Assembly: GCF_900176135.1 (NCBI RefSeq)
Contig: NZ_FWWW01000091.1
Span: 227,542 to 291,541, forward strand
Direction: 5' to 3'
Source of the DNA: Hymenobacter roseosalivarius DSM 11622
GTDB lineage: Bacteria > Bacteroidota > Bacteroidia > Cytophagales > Hymenobacteraceae
DNA: 64,000 nt
The stretch's first letter is position 1; each line of letters starts with the position of its first letter. This document shows, one piece after another, positions 1-8,908 of this stretch. The notes beneath the pieces are model-generated. The model searched no databases and had not been told where the DNA came from. It saw nothing but the letters and a program-made list of their open reading frames with translations. A program made the translations under genes and the position numbers.

Positions 1-59
1 AAGCTTGGGCGGCACGCAGCAGGACGCTCTTTCTCCTTTACTAAGCCCCGTCCGATCCC

Positions 60-2396
60 TTATAGCACGGCGTTGCGCGGGTCGGGCTTAGGCTTCATTT
101 CATAGTCGTGTGGGGGCTGGGCGCCGGCCAGGTGCTGCACAAAGTAGTCCCAGCGGCGGCGCGTCATGTAGGGCGAGTAAGCGCCGTAGCCGTGGGCGGC
201 ATTCGGAAACACCACCAGGTCGTAGCTCTTATTGGCTTTGGTGAGGGCCTCTACTACGAGCAGGGTGTTGGCGGGCGGCACGTTGTCGTCCATCAGGCCG
301 TGGGCCAGCATCAGCTTGCCTTTCAGATTTTTGGCGAAGGTGGCGTTGGCCTGGTTGTCGTAGTTGGTGGTGCCGTCGGGGTTGGTTTTGAGCAGGCCGA
401 TGTAGCGCTCGGCCCAGTCGTCCTCGTAGTTGCGGTTTTCGTGGTTGCCGGATTCGGAGATGCCCACCTTAAAGAAATCAGGGTAGCGGAACATGGCCGC
501 TGCCGTAGCATAGCCGCCGCCCGAGTGGCCCCAGATGCCGGCCCGGTTCAGGTCGATGTAGGGGTACTTCTGCGCCAGCTGGCGCATGCCGGCCACCTGG
601 TCCGAAAGCGTGTTTTCGGCCATGTTGCCGTAGCAGGCGTCGTGGTAGCTTTTGGAGCGCAGCGGGTTGCAGCTACCCTCAATCACCACCACCACGAAGC
701 CCAGCTCGGCCAGCGCCTGGTGGTCGGACCGGGCCGCCGAGAACGACCAGCTGCCCACGCCGCCGCCCTGGGGGCCGGGGTAGATGTAGTTGATAATCGG
801 GTACTTCTTGGCCGGGTCCAGCGTCGTAGGCGTAAACATCAGCCCGTAGAGGTCAATCTGGCCATCCTGGGCTTTCACCGTGATGGGCGTGGGCGCCTTC
901 CACCCAGTGGCGGTGAGGCGGGAAATGTCGGTCTTTTCCAAGGCCGTCACCAGCTTGCCATCGGCGGCGCGCAGCAGCGTGGCGCCAGGGCGGTCGGGCT
1001 GCGAGTAGGTGTCGATAAAATAGCCCCCCGAGGGCGAGAGCGTGACCTGGTGGTTGCCGGCCTCGGGCGTGAGTAGCGTCAGGTGCTTGCCGTCCAGCCC
1101 AATGCGGTAGAGGTGAGTAAAATACGGGTTGCCCGGCTCACGCCCATCGGCCAGAAAGTAGAGCTGGCGCTTCTTTTCGTCCACTTTCAGGAGCTGGGTC
1201 ACCACAAAGTTGCCCTTGGTAATCTGCTGCTTCACCTTGCCGGTGGCGGCATCGTAGAGGTAAAGGTGGCCCCAGTTGTCGCGCTCCGAGTACCAGACTA
1301 CCTCCTTGGTTTTGGGCAGGTAGCGCCAGTTGATAGCGCCCTGGCCCGACTCGTACTGCGTGGCCACGGTTTCCTCGAATACGTCGCGCACGACGCCGGT
1401 CGCGGCGTCGGCCACGCGCATTTTCGCCTGCTTATGGTCGCGCGAAGTCGAGACGAAGGCCAGCTGGCTGCCATCGGGGCTCCAGTCCACGTCGTCGAAG
1501 GTGCCGCTGCTGGAAATGTCGTCAGAGAGCGAGCCGCGGTGCGGGTCGGGCGCCATCTGGAAGCGCACCACTTTCGGGCTGTTCACTTCCACAATTACCC
1601 GCTCGATGGTGGCAATGTCCTTATCGCCGGGCAGCGGGTACTTCCACGCTTTCAGGGTGGGCTTGCCGATGTTGGTGGTCACCAGGTACATGTCGCTCAC
1701 GTTGCGCTGGTCCTGCCGGAAGGTGGCAATCTTGCGCGAGTCGGGCGACCAGCGCAGCACCGGTTTGTCGCTGTGGGTCCAGCCGGCGTTGTCGGTGGCG
1801 TAGCCATAGTCCTTGACGCCGTCGGTGGTGAGCTGGGTTTTCTGGTTGGTTTTCGTGTCGCGTACCCACAGGTTGTAGTCCTGGATGTAGGCGGCCAGCT
1901 GGCCGTTGGGCGACTCTATTTCATTTTCGGCGTTGGGGTTGGGCTTCGCCGCGGGGTCGGCATCGGGGCTCACTTGCCCGCTGGCCACGTCGTATTTCCA
2001 GCTTTTGCCCCCCGCCGCGAAAGAAATGCTCTTTTCATCGGGCGAAAAGGTGAGGGTGCGAAACGGCAGCCGGTTCGCGTCGTAGGTTTTGCCGCTAGCC
2101 GTGGAGAGTGCGGCGGCTAGCATGGCGTGGTCGAAGGCCGGTTTGCGGGTCTTGCGGGCTGGGTCCACCAGCACAAATTCGCTGCCCTGGGCCGTCATCA
2201 CGCGGTACCAAAACCGATCGTTGGCTTGCCAGTGCGGCCGGTCGGCCATGCCGTCTACCAGCGCCTGGGTGTTGTAGCCCATAAACCGCTCGGCCCGGGC
2301 ATAGTCCTGGTCGGTGAGGGCGGGCTGCTGGGCCGAAGCCGCAGTGGTAACAAAAAAGGTTGCGGCCGTGAAAAGGGCCGGTACGTACTTATGCAT
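60..2396 (-). CDS. S9 family dipeptidyl peptidase (DPP IV-like)
   Basis: Secreted prolyl-type serine peptidase that would remove dipeptides from peptide N-termini in the periplasm or outside the cell. The protein is 778 aa from the ATG at 2396, which begins a signal peptide (MHKYVPALFTAATFF... ending near ASAQQ). A beta-propeller follows, then the catalytic alpha/beta-hydrolase domain. The predicted triad is Ser625 in GHSGGG, Asp703/704 in HGLMDD and His735 in NAAHG. The reading frame stays open for another 100 codons upstream, to 2696, but that extension is the tail of a decayed DUF885 gene and not part of this enzyme; the signal peptide decides the start. The family usually has GWSYGG at the nucleophile, so GHSGGG is a variant. 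Length is normal for Bacteroidota DPP IV-like proteins. Confidence 0.88.
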   Translation of the reverse strand: MHKYVPALFTAATFFVTTAASAQQPALTDQDYARAERFMGYNTQALVDGMADRPHWQANDRFWYRVMTAQGSEFVLVDPARKTRKPAFDHAMLAAALSTASGKTYDANRLPFRTLTFSPDEKSISFAAGGKSWKYDVASGQVSPDADPAAKPNPNAENEIESPNGQLAAYIQDYNLWVRDTKTNQKTQLTTDGVKDYGYATDNAGWTHSDKPVLRWSPDSRKIATFRQDQRNVSDMYLVTTNIGKPTLKAWKYPLPGDKDIATIERVIVEVNSPKVVRFQMAPDPHRGSLSDDISSSGTFDDVDWSPDGSQLAFVSTSRDHKQAKMRVADAATGVVRDVFEETVATQYESGQGAINWRYLPKTKEVVWYSERDNWGHLYLYDAATGKVKQQITKGNFVVTQLLKVDEKKRQLYFLADGREPGNPYFTHLYRIGLDGKHLTLLTPEAGNHQVTLSPSGGYFIDTYSQPDRPGATLLRAADGKLVTALEKTDISRLTATGWKAPTPITVKAQDGQIDLYGLMFTPTTLDPAKKYPIINYIYPGPQGGGVGSWSFSAARSDHQALAELGFVVVVIEGSCNPLRSKSYHDACYGNMAENTLSDQVAGMRQLAQKYPYIDLNRAGIWGHSGGGYATAAAMFRYPDFFKVGISESGNHENRNYEDDWAERYIGLLKTNPDGTTNYDNQANATFAKNLKGKLMLAHGLMDDNVPPANTLLVVEALTKANKSYDLVVFPNAAHGYGAYSPYMTRRRWDYFVQHLAGAQPPHDYEMKPKPDPRNAVL

Positions 2397-2459
2397 AAGC
2401 AAGGAAGGAAACAGGCTAAGAGTTGGCGTAGTTTGGACGCTAAAGGTAGCGAGGCTTGA

Positions 2460-3045
2460 TTTCTGCTGCGCTGCCCAGACATCCATCTTGCGCTCTAGCA
2501 CGGCCAGCGGCATGGCGCCGCCGGCCAGCAACTCATCGTGAAAGGAGCACAAATCGAACTTCTCGCCCAACTGCTTTTCGTATTTGGCGCGCAGTTCACG
2601 CAGCTTGAGCTGGCCGATTTTGTAGCTCAGCGCTTGGCCGGGCATAGCCATGTAGCGCTCAATTTCGGCGGTGGCGGCCTGCTCGTTAGATGTCATAGCT
2701 CACCCAGTCCTCGGCCTAAAGCTTGGTCCGGTCAACTTTGTGCAGCGTCGCCAGGTACTGCCCATACGACTGCCGCTGCTGCTGGCGGAAAGCGCGGGTC
2801 TGGTCGTTGGGCAACTGATTGTTGTAGCGGTTGTCACCCAGGTAGATGCCTTCCAGCGGAAATAGCCGGGCTTGCTCCTCCGAATAGGTAATGAACAAGG
2901 CCGCCAGCGGGACCGCGCCCGCGGGTTGGGCCACGGCGGCGGCGGGATTGGCCACCGTTTTGGCCTTTTGGGCAAGGGCCGTAGCTGGAGAACAGGCGGC
3001 GACCAAGATGCCAGCTGCCAAGATGTGCAGTAATGATTTTTTCAT
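2460..3045 (-). pseudogene. DUF885 family peptidase, internally deleted remnant
   Basis: Only the two ends of a DUF885 protein (normally near 550-600 aa) remain. The N-terminal part (3045 to about 2700) starts with a lipoprotein-like signal (ILVAACS) and runs through the conserved GDNRYNNQLPND region. It hits an in-frame TAG at 2716-2718, but similarity continues past it (AEDWVSYD). About 8 nt after that, the sequence jumps to the conserved C-terminus (EIERYMAMPGQALSYK, LRELRAKYEKQLG, FHDELL). Roughly 400 residues are missing. The C-terminal piece is in the frame of the downstream peptidase and runs into it without a stop. The split ends and the nonsense codon are read directly; the family assignment is from recalled DUF885 motifs. 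Confidence 0.8.
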
Positions 3046-3290
3046 CAGGAATAATTTACAAACAAAGATTTGTACAATAACGGCTAATTATTGGATAGTA
3101 TAGGTATAAAGACTTCGCCGATTAGGCACCGGGCAAAAGAAAACCCCAAAACGGGGGCTTTCTTTTACTGTCAGTATGTTTACATTCAACTAATTGGGTC
3201 TCGTTGCGGCTCCGGGTTTGGCGTTTCAATCCTTGACCCAGGCCCTTGTAGTACGAAGTTTAGCCTGTATTCCTCGCTACTTTTCTGCGT

Positions 3291-3839
3291 ATGAACTCAC
3301 GTTTAATTCACTTTATCGGCGGGGCCGCCGGGCCGTGGCAAATAAGTAGCATGCGCGCGGTAGCCGGCGAGCCGCTGATGCCCACTTCCCACCTGCAACT
3401 AGGGCCACCCGCAGCGTTGGCAGGCAACTCCGGCACCTGGCAGCTCACGGGGGTAATGAGCAACGTGCGTTACGCCGAAAAAGCGGAGCGGGCGGCTTTA
3501 GCCTCGGTGCAGGCTCCGCTGGGCCGCGCCGAGGCCACGTGCGCCGCCCTCATCCCGCTGCGCAAATCGGAAGCGTGGTGGGCCCTGGCTCAGGACGAGC
3601 GTCGGGCCTTGTTTGAGCAGCAGTCTCATCACACGCAAACTAGGTTGGCGTATTTGCCGGCCGTGGCCCGCCAGCTCTACCACAGCCGTGACTTGGGCGA
3701 GCCCTTCGACTTCTTAACGTGGTTTGAGTACGCCCCCGCCGACGAAGCCAGGTTTGAGGAGCTGCTCACCCGCCTGCGCAGCACCCCGGAATGGCAATAC
3801 GTCGATCGGGAAATTGACATCCGGTTGGTGAGGTGCTAG
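3291..3839 (+). CDS. Chlorite dismutase-like family protein
   Basis: 182-aa cytoplasmic protein with no signal peptide. It matches my memory of the proteobacterial and Bacteroidota group annotated as chlorite dismutase family. Landmarks are FIGGAAGPW at the start, SNVRYAEKAERAAL near residue 57, the Ala/Cys-rich RAEATCAALIPLRKSEAWWAL stretch around 80-100, and DLGEPFDFLTWFEYAP near 133-148. In this fold the heme ligand is a histidine in the second half; HH at 111-112 and H129 are candidates, but I cannot tell which is the ligand. True chlorite dismutases are usually longer and need a distal Arg, so chlorite breakdown should not be assumed. The gene stands alone between two decayed regions. 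Confidence 0.7.
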   Translation: MNSRLIHFIGGAAGPWQISSMRAVAGEPLMPTSHLQLGPPAALAGNSGTWQLTGVMSNVRYAEKAERAALASVQAPLGRAEATCAALIPLRKSEAWWALAQDERRALFEQQSHHTQTRLAYLPAVARQLYHSRDLGEPFDFLTWFEYAPADEARFEELLTRLRSTPEWQYVDREIDIRLVRC

Positions 3840-4019
3840 GGGGCTTTTTTAGGGCGAGCCATTACCCGGTGGGCCAGTAAATGCGTCGTTCATACATCAC
3901 ATTGGAGTGAGGAATAGCTGAGGCTTAAATTGCCCCCCAACCTATCTTTTTACCAGATATTTATTAAGCCAGGGCATCTGACATGTGTTTGCGGACCGTA
4001 ATTTCGTCTTGTCCGCCGC

Positions 4020-4605
4020 CTATTCGTCCAGCCCTCGCCGCAGACCCGCCAACCCGCGCTGAAACCCGAGAAACTGCCGGTATTCGGGCTTGGTCGGGTA
4101 CACTAGCTGAATCATGGGGCCATACTTGGCTTCCAGCAGCATGGTCTGAATCAGGTAGCCAAAGGATTGGATGAGAAAGCCGGCTTTGAGTTTGGGCACG
4201 AGCACGGCGTTGTTGTCGCTGTGGTGAATGCTGGTCAGGAATTGAAAGCCCAGGTCCGTGACCTGCTGAATGATGAAGCGCAGGAAGGCCGAGTAAATGC
4301 CCCGATTTTGGTAGGCAGGCAAGACGCCCGTATTGGCCATAAAGTACTCTAGCTCGCTGCAGGCCGTAGTGCCAGCCAATGGGCTCGTCGTCGGCGAGCA
4401 GCAGAAAATACTGGTGCAACAGCTGCCCCAGATTGTGCTGTAAGCGTGCCTGCTGGGCTTGTTCCGCCTCGCTCAGTAGCCTGGCCAGGGAAGGAGAATC
4501 CTCGTGTGGAAAGACGGTTTGGTGGTGTTCTTGGAAGACGGCTTCCCACTGCTCAGCCTCAACGGCGGCCACGTAATACTGGTCGAATAAATGAATCTTG
4601 TTCAT
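4020..4605 (-). pseudogene. GNAT N-acetyltransferase, frameshifted
   Basis: The N-terminal half starts at ATG 4605 (MNKIHLFDQYYVAAVEAEQW) and reads to DDEPIGWHYGLQ. The acetyl-CoA-binding half (FMANTGVLPAYQNRGIYSAF, then SIHHSDNNAV) lies in another frame and ends at 4020. The switch falls between about 4345 and 4372. The Q-N-R-G-I-Y segment corresponds to the acetyl-CoA P-loop of GNAT motif A. A single indel separates the halves, so a sequencing error cannot be excluded, but the neighbouring genes carry independent lesions. Substrate unknown. Confidence 0.7.
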
Positions 4606-4768
4606 GGGAAGAGAGGTAAGGTGGTGAGCACCTGGAGTGGAGTCGTTCAAATGATGGTGGTCATACCAGTAAGTTTTTGTTTGCCTCAGCGGCCGGACTG
4701 CCCCAATGGTCAATTAGTAAACAGTCTCTACATTTTCCCAGCCAACGCAGACAGCTTTCTACTCCCAC

Positions 4769-5633
4769 TTACCATTCCCACGCCACCCCAAACGTGTATT
4801 GACTGCCCGAGTACACGTTGCGTAGCTTCCCGAAGCCCACGGCCCAATCGGCGGTGGCGGAGAGGTTTTTGGTCAGGGAATAGCTCGCGCCCAGGCCGGC
4901 CGTGGAGTAAGCCACGCCTTCGCCCAGCCCGATGGTGCTGAACTGGGTAAGGTCGGGGGGGCGCACGTTATCGAGAGTGCGAGCCTGAGCCGTGAGCCAC
5001 AGCTTGGTGAACGGCTGGTAGCCCACTTGGCCGCCGTAGGTGTACTGATCGGTGAAGCCGCCGGTGCGCTTGTTATAGCCGATGCTCAGGGTGAAATAGG
5101 CCGGCCCCGCACTGTGCGAGAGGGCCGCGCGCGACCACACATTCCATTCGCCATCGCCGGTGGGCAGGCGCAGAAAAGTGCTGGGGTCGTCGCGGCTGAT
5201 GCCAAACTCGTTGGGGTTGCCCAGCGGTGCTTCGACGGCCAGGCCCACCGCCAGGCGCCATTTTCCCGTCAGCAGGCCGTAGCGCAGCCCTACCTCCGGG
5301 TCGCCGATACCCTAGCCGGGCGAGAGACCAGGGAAGGTAGCGCGCCGAAAAAACGGAAAACTGATGGTGGCTTCCAGGCGGTCGGTGAGGCCGTATTCTC
5401 CGTAGAGACTATACACCTGCTGCCGAAACTGGGAAGTAGTGATGGTGCCCCCCCGTGAGCGGGTGATACTTATCCGTGCTGACCGTCGTAAGGCCGACTT
5501 TTGCGTAGCCTTTCTTCTTTTTGCGGGTCCAGCCACCCCCGGCCAAGGTGGGTGTGGTGGCCAAGAGCCAGAGGGCCAGCCCCAGCAGGGGCCAGCGCCG
5601 GGAGCGGGCGGAAAGCAGTGGGGCCGTTATCAT
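4769..5633 (-). pseudogene. Outer-membrane beta-barrel protein, frameshift plus nonsense
   Basis: The N-terminus from ATG 5633 has a signal peptide (LGLALWLLATTPTLA) and reads to about 5455. A run of seven C at 5447-5453 coincides with a frame change into QQVYSLYGEYGLTDRLEATISFPFF. That frame meets a TAG at 5312-5314 and then continues unbroken (GIGDPEVGLRYGLLTG ... TFGVAWEW) to 4769. Alternating aromatic strands, terms such as YSLYGEYGLTDRLE and the final aromatic W fit a transporter-like or phenol-degradation-type outer-membrane barrel of about 285 aa. The homopolymer indel alone could be a sequencing error; the nonsense codon is harder to explain that way. It is followed on the same strand by the decayed IPT lipoprotein upstream (5636-6691). 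Confidence 0.62.
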
Positions 5634-5635
5634 AC

Positions 5636-6691
5636 CTATTGGAGTTGAGCGGCGCCGAAGTTGATCTGGGCCGGGTCGCAGTGAATGATGACATGCGTAA
5701 ACCCGGCGGCACTACCCGGAATAGCTAAGGTTTGAGCCCCTTCGCGGGTGATAGTGCCTACCCGCAGCACATTATTCGGGTTGGCGGTGCGCTGGCTGCG
5801 AATAGAGGCGCTGGACAGGGCCAGGTACACCCCCAGGGAGCCCGTATGGAAGTCGGTGCGGAAATTGGCATCGAAGCGGACGAATTCGGTACCGGCCGCG
5901 TTGCGGTCGATGGCCAGCGTACCGCTGCTGGGTACGCCGCCCTGGGGCATCATGGTGCCCGTGCGCAGGGTGGATGGCCCGGCAACGACCACCGCAAACG
6001 AAGTGGCGCTGCTAGCCGTGCCCGTGGGCGTAACTACGGTCAACAAGCCGCTGCCGGGGCTGATGCTACCGGGTATCGACACCGAGATGGCCGATGCCGA
6101 TAGTACCGTAAAGCCGGGCAGGCTGGTGCCGTTGAAGGTGACGGCCGTGGCCCCCGTAAAATTGGTGCCCGTGATGGTGAGAAGCGTGCCCACTGAGCCC
6201 ATAGCGGGCAAAAAGTCCGTGAGCGTAGGCGCTGAGGACGCAGTAGGCGGAGTAAGCGCTACCGTGCCCGTTACCGCCACGCTACGGACCAGGCTGCCGG
6301 GGCTGCTCACCTCGATAGTGCCTCTCGGCGAACCAGGAGCGGCAGCGGCTGCCAGGCGCACGTACACTACCACGACGGCCCCCGCGGCGGGCGTTATCGA
6401 AACGGTCGGCGCGTAGGACGCAACTGGGTCCAGGGCCAGCTCGAAGCCGGCTGGGGCCGTGGCGCTGATACGGTCGGTGAGGGCCGTGCCGCTCACCGTG
6501 AAGCTCTGGGCCGCCGAAGCCGCTCTCATCCGCTGAAATCGGCCAGGCTAGCCGGCTAGCCGGCGCTACCATGAGGGTAGGACTGGGGGCGTTTTTACGG
6601 GGTCGGGGTCCCTTATTTCTTTGTTGCAGGAGCTCAGGCTCACGAGCAGAGCAAGCAAGGCCAACGGAAATGAATGGCGGAAAAGACGCAT
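5636..6691 (-). pseudogene. IPT/TIG-domain lipoprotein, N-terminal region disrupted
   Basis: The true start appears to be ATG 6691, giving a lipoprotein signal (MRLFRHSFPLALLALLVSLSSC) with the lipobox Cys at residue 22. The body in the long open frame (to 5636) has an Ig-like SASAAQSFTVSGT domain, an IPT/TIG domain (PTLTDFLPAMGSVGTLLTITGTNF) and a final domain with a repeated fold of unknown type ending FGAAQLQ. Between 6530 and 6600 the frame breaks more than once. An 8-bp unit (ccggctag) is tandemly doubled near 6550, one base seems lost from a C-run near 6585, and a TGA follows DFSG. Such proteins are surface-exposed and often adhesive in this lineage. Confidence 0.6.
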
Positions 6692-6748
6692 GAGGCAGAG
6701 AGTAAAGCAGAGTAAAACCAAAAGAGTGGGAAGAAGAAAAGCGGCAGC

Positions 6749-6987
6749 TTAACTACACCCGCAGGGGCCTTTTCCCTGCTCCTGAATGGGCGGGTAGGGG
6801 ACCGAGCCGTAGGAGCAATACACGCACATTCGCCGGCCAGCGGCTTGAGCACGGTGTGGCAGCCGGAGCATTCGTAAAAGTACTGGCAGGCGTCGGTAGG
6901 CATCTGCTCGGCTTGCTGGTGCTGGCACACCGGACAGGTGAGCACGGAAGTCAGGGAAGGAGAGATAAGTGCTTTATCGTTTGCCAT
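6749..6987 (-). pseudogene. GDCCVxC-type zinc-ribbon protein, 1-nt frameshift
   Basis: Small protein from ATG 6987. A zinc-ribbon start (LTCPVCQHQQAEQMPTDACQYFYECSGCHTVLKP) is followed by the position where the family has GDCCVxCSYGxxPCPPIQ. Here GGC-GAA is followed by one base too few, and the expected CVYCSYGSVPYPPIQ continues in the next frame to TAA at 6749-6751, ending in CGCS. Intact, the product would be about 79 aa with two CxxC pairs plus the GDCCVxC Cys cluster. The family is named GDCCVxC domain-containing (seleno)protein and often sits near heavy-metal genes; function unknown. The open frame that runs on to 6640 is an artefact of the frameshift. Confidence 0.68.
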
Positions 6988-7102
6988 AGAGGACGGTAAC
7001 CAGAGTTGTTAAGCTCCTTGCTTTACGGGCCATAGCCACCGGGCCGCCACCGGAACGCCGTAGAAAGTAGCCTTATTGTCGGCAATCTGACACACCCACA
7101 AC

Positions 7103-7236
7103 CAATTACTTGATAATCAAAGCAATGATTCAAATGCGGCGAACAGCTCCCATCGACCCGAAGAAGGCTTTTTGGAGCCTGTCCAGAGGAATTCCGCAGC
7201 AAGCAATTAGCCTTCAATTACTTAATAATCATAGCA
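7103..7236. repeat. Pair of near-identical 22-bp direct repeats in a gene-free stretch
   Basis: Positions 7103-7124 and 7215-7236 share 19 of 22 bases (caattactt-g/a-ataatca...agca). The whole stretch 6988-7499 shows no convincing coding sequence. It lies between a minus-strand and a plus-strand gene, so it should hold divergent promoters. At 7273-7286 a 14-base word also occurs inside the terminal repeat of the element at 45869-46400, which may be a solo scrap of that repeat. No function can be assigned from sequence alone. Confidence 0.45.
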
Positions 7237-7499
7237 TTACCTACAAGGCCGAAGCGGTAACCATCTGCAACCCGGTTAAAAGTTTGCCGAAAGGCGGTTG
7301 GTTGGACGCCTGCCGCCAACCCCGGTCTTAACAACTAGCCTTTAGCACCGCACGTATCAACAAGCAAGCTGGGCCATTGTCCGGCGCTCCGGCCGGCTGT
7401 CATTGGCCTGCTTCATCCGCCCCGGCACGGTCGGGTTTCCTGGGCCCCGACAGTTGGCCGGACCGCGCACCTTTCTTTCACCAAACCCACCCCACCCCT

Positions 7500-8502
7500 A
7501 TGGAACACCCCACCCGCCCCACCGCTGGCCCCGCCACCTACCTACCCAAGGCCGAAACCGGGCGCACCCTGCCCGCCGACCGCACCGTGCTGCTGGTCAT
7601 CGACCCCGTCAATGATTTCCTATCCGAAGGCGGCGCGGCCTGGGAAATGACCAAGGGCACGGTGGAGAAAAACAACGTCATTCCCAACCTGAAGCGCGCC
7701 ATCGACGGCGCCCGGTCCCAGGGCATTCCGGTGCTGTTCGGGCCCATGGCTTACACCGAGGAAGACTACGCCCAGCACCACCTGCAGAAGCGCAGCGGCA
7801 TCAACCGCCTCATGTTCGAGAAGAGGATGTTTCTGGCCGGCAGCTGGGGCGCCGATTTTCACCCCGAAATCCAGCCCCAGGCCCAGGACATCGTGCTGCT
7901 GCCCCACAAAAGCTGCGACGTGTTTCAGACCGACCTGGCCGGGCACCTGGAAAGCCGCGGCATCACCCACTTGGTCATTGCCGGCATGACGGCCAACCTG
8001 TGCTGCGAAAGCACCGGCCGCCACGGCACCGAAGCCGGCTACGACGTGACCTCTCGCCGACGCCATCGGCGCCGCCGGCCTGCCCGAGTACGAAGCCGCC
8101 ATCCACATCAACTTCCCCCTGATTGCCAACGGCGTCATCACCGTCGACGACTTCCTGGCCAGCATCGAACACCCGGCCGTGCCCGCCGTCGAAGCCGGCG
8201 ACACGGTGCACGGCTCCGACGACGGCGAGATTGGCAACGTAAAGAAAGTGGTGAACGACGGCGCCGGCCCGGGCTACCTGGTAGTAGGGCAGGGCCTGCT
8301 CAAGAGCGACGTGTACATCCCCCTCGACGCCGTGGTGCGGCGCAGCGGTACCGACGTGTTCATCAACCTGCCCAAACTGATAGTGGGCAAGATGCCCTGG
8401 ACCGAGCCGCCCACGGCCGCCACGACCAGCGCCAAACAGGGCCCGCCGGCCGCCGCCGTGGACAAGCTCTACGGCTCCTACGCCCCCACGGGCCGGGCCT
8501 GA
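7500..8502 (+). pseudogene. Isochorismatase-family hydrolase fused to DUF2171, frameshifted
   Basis: From ATG 7500 a cysteine-hydrolase (isochorismatase) domain reads LLVIDPVNDF (catalytic Asp), a Lys in the HKSCDVFQTD region, and VIAGMTANLCCEST (catalytic Cys), up to GYDVT. Near 8050 two bases appear lost from a CT run. The expected LADAIGAAGLPEYEAAIHINF continues in another frame, into a C-terminal DUF2171-like barrel (GDTVHGSDDGEIGNVKKVV ... LLKSDVYIPLDAVVRR ... LPKLIVGKMPWTEPP) and a TGA at 8500-8502. Intact length would be about 335 aa. The fusion of an isochorismatase with a DUF2171/PRC-barrel-like tail is unusual. The dinucleotide slip could be real or a sequencing error. Confidence 0.72.
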
Positions 8503-8734
8503 GCCGGCGCGTTGCGTGCCGCAACTGTCCTATTTATGTGGGGTTGATATAGCCAATGGCTGCCTCGCGCAGCCATTGGTTTTCCCGGTCCGCCGCGTGT
8601 TCGCAGCCGGAGCTCCGGCATCGGCCGGGCCACCTCCCTGCCGCTGGTGGCGGAAAGTGGGGAGGTTAATCTGGCCGGACAGAATCGGGACGTGTCTTCC
8701 CCTTGCCAGAGCAACGCCACAACAAGCATCCACG

Positions 8735-8836
8735 CCGGATAAACGGCGTCCCTACGACGATGCCTTCCAAGCCGAAGCCCTGCGCCAGGCTGGCGAAAGC
8801 CGCAGCACCCGGGCCGCCACATGCGGAATCGCACAG
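8735..8836 (+). mobile_element. IS3-family transposase OrfA fragment
   Basis: About 34 codons read RRPYDDAFQAEALRQAGESRST, matching the N-terminal helix region of IS3-type OrfA proteins (RRxYDxxFRAEALRLAxESRST). Both ends dissolve into unrelated sequence; no OrfB and no terminal repeats are visible. The rest of 8503-8908 holds no gene I can recognise and ends in the upstream region of the YyaL-type gene. Confidence 0.6.
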
Positions 8837-8908
8837 GCCAGCTGGGTACAAATCATATGTTTGGGAGTCCTTTTGATTTTCTAAACAGCTTAGATAAATA
8901 CAATCACC

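Noticed and set aside
108..2120. Long plus-strand open frames opposite the DPP gene
   Set aside because: They are shadows produced by GC-rich coding on the minus strand; the translations are low-complexity and unlike any family.
2397..2696. N-terminal 100-residue extension of the DPP gene
   Set aside because: Its content is the conserved C-terminus of DUF885 and unrelated linker; a proper signal peptide starts at 2396.
6749..6987. Selenocysteine recoding at GDCCVxC
   Set aside because: No TGA lies at the Cys position; the data fit loss of one base.
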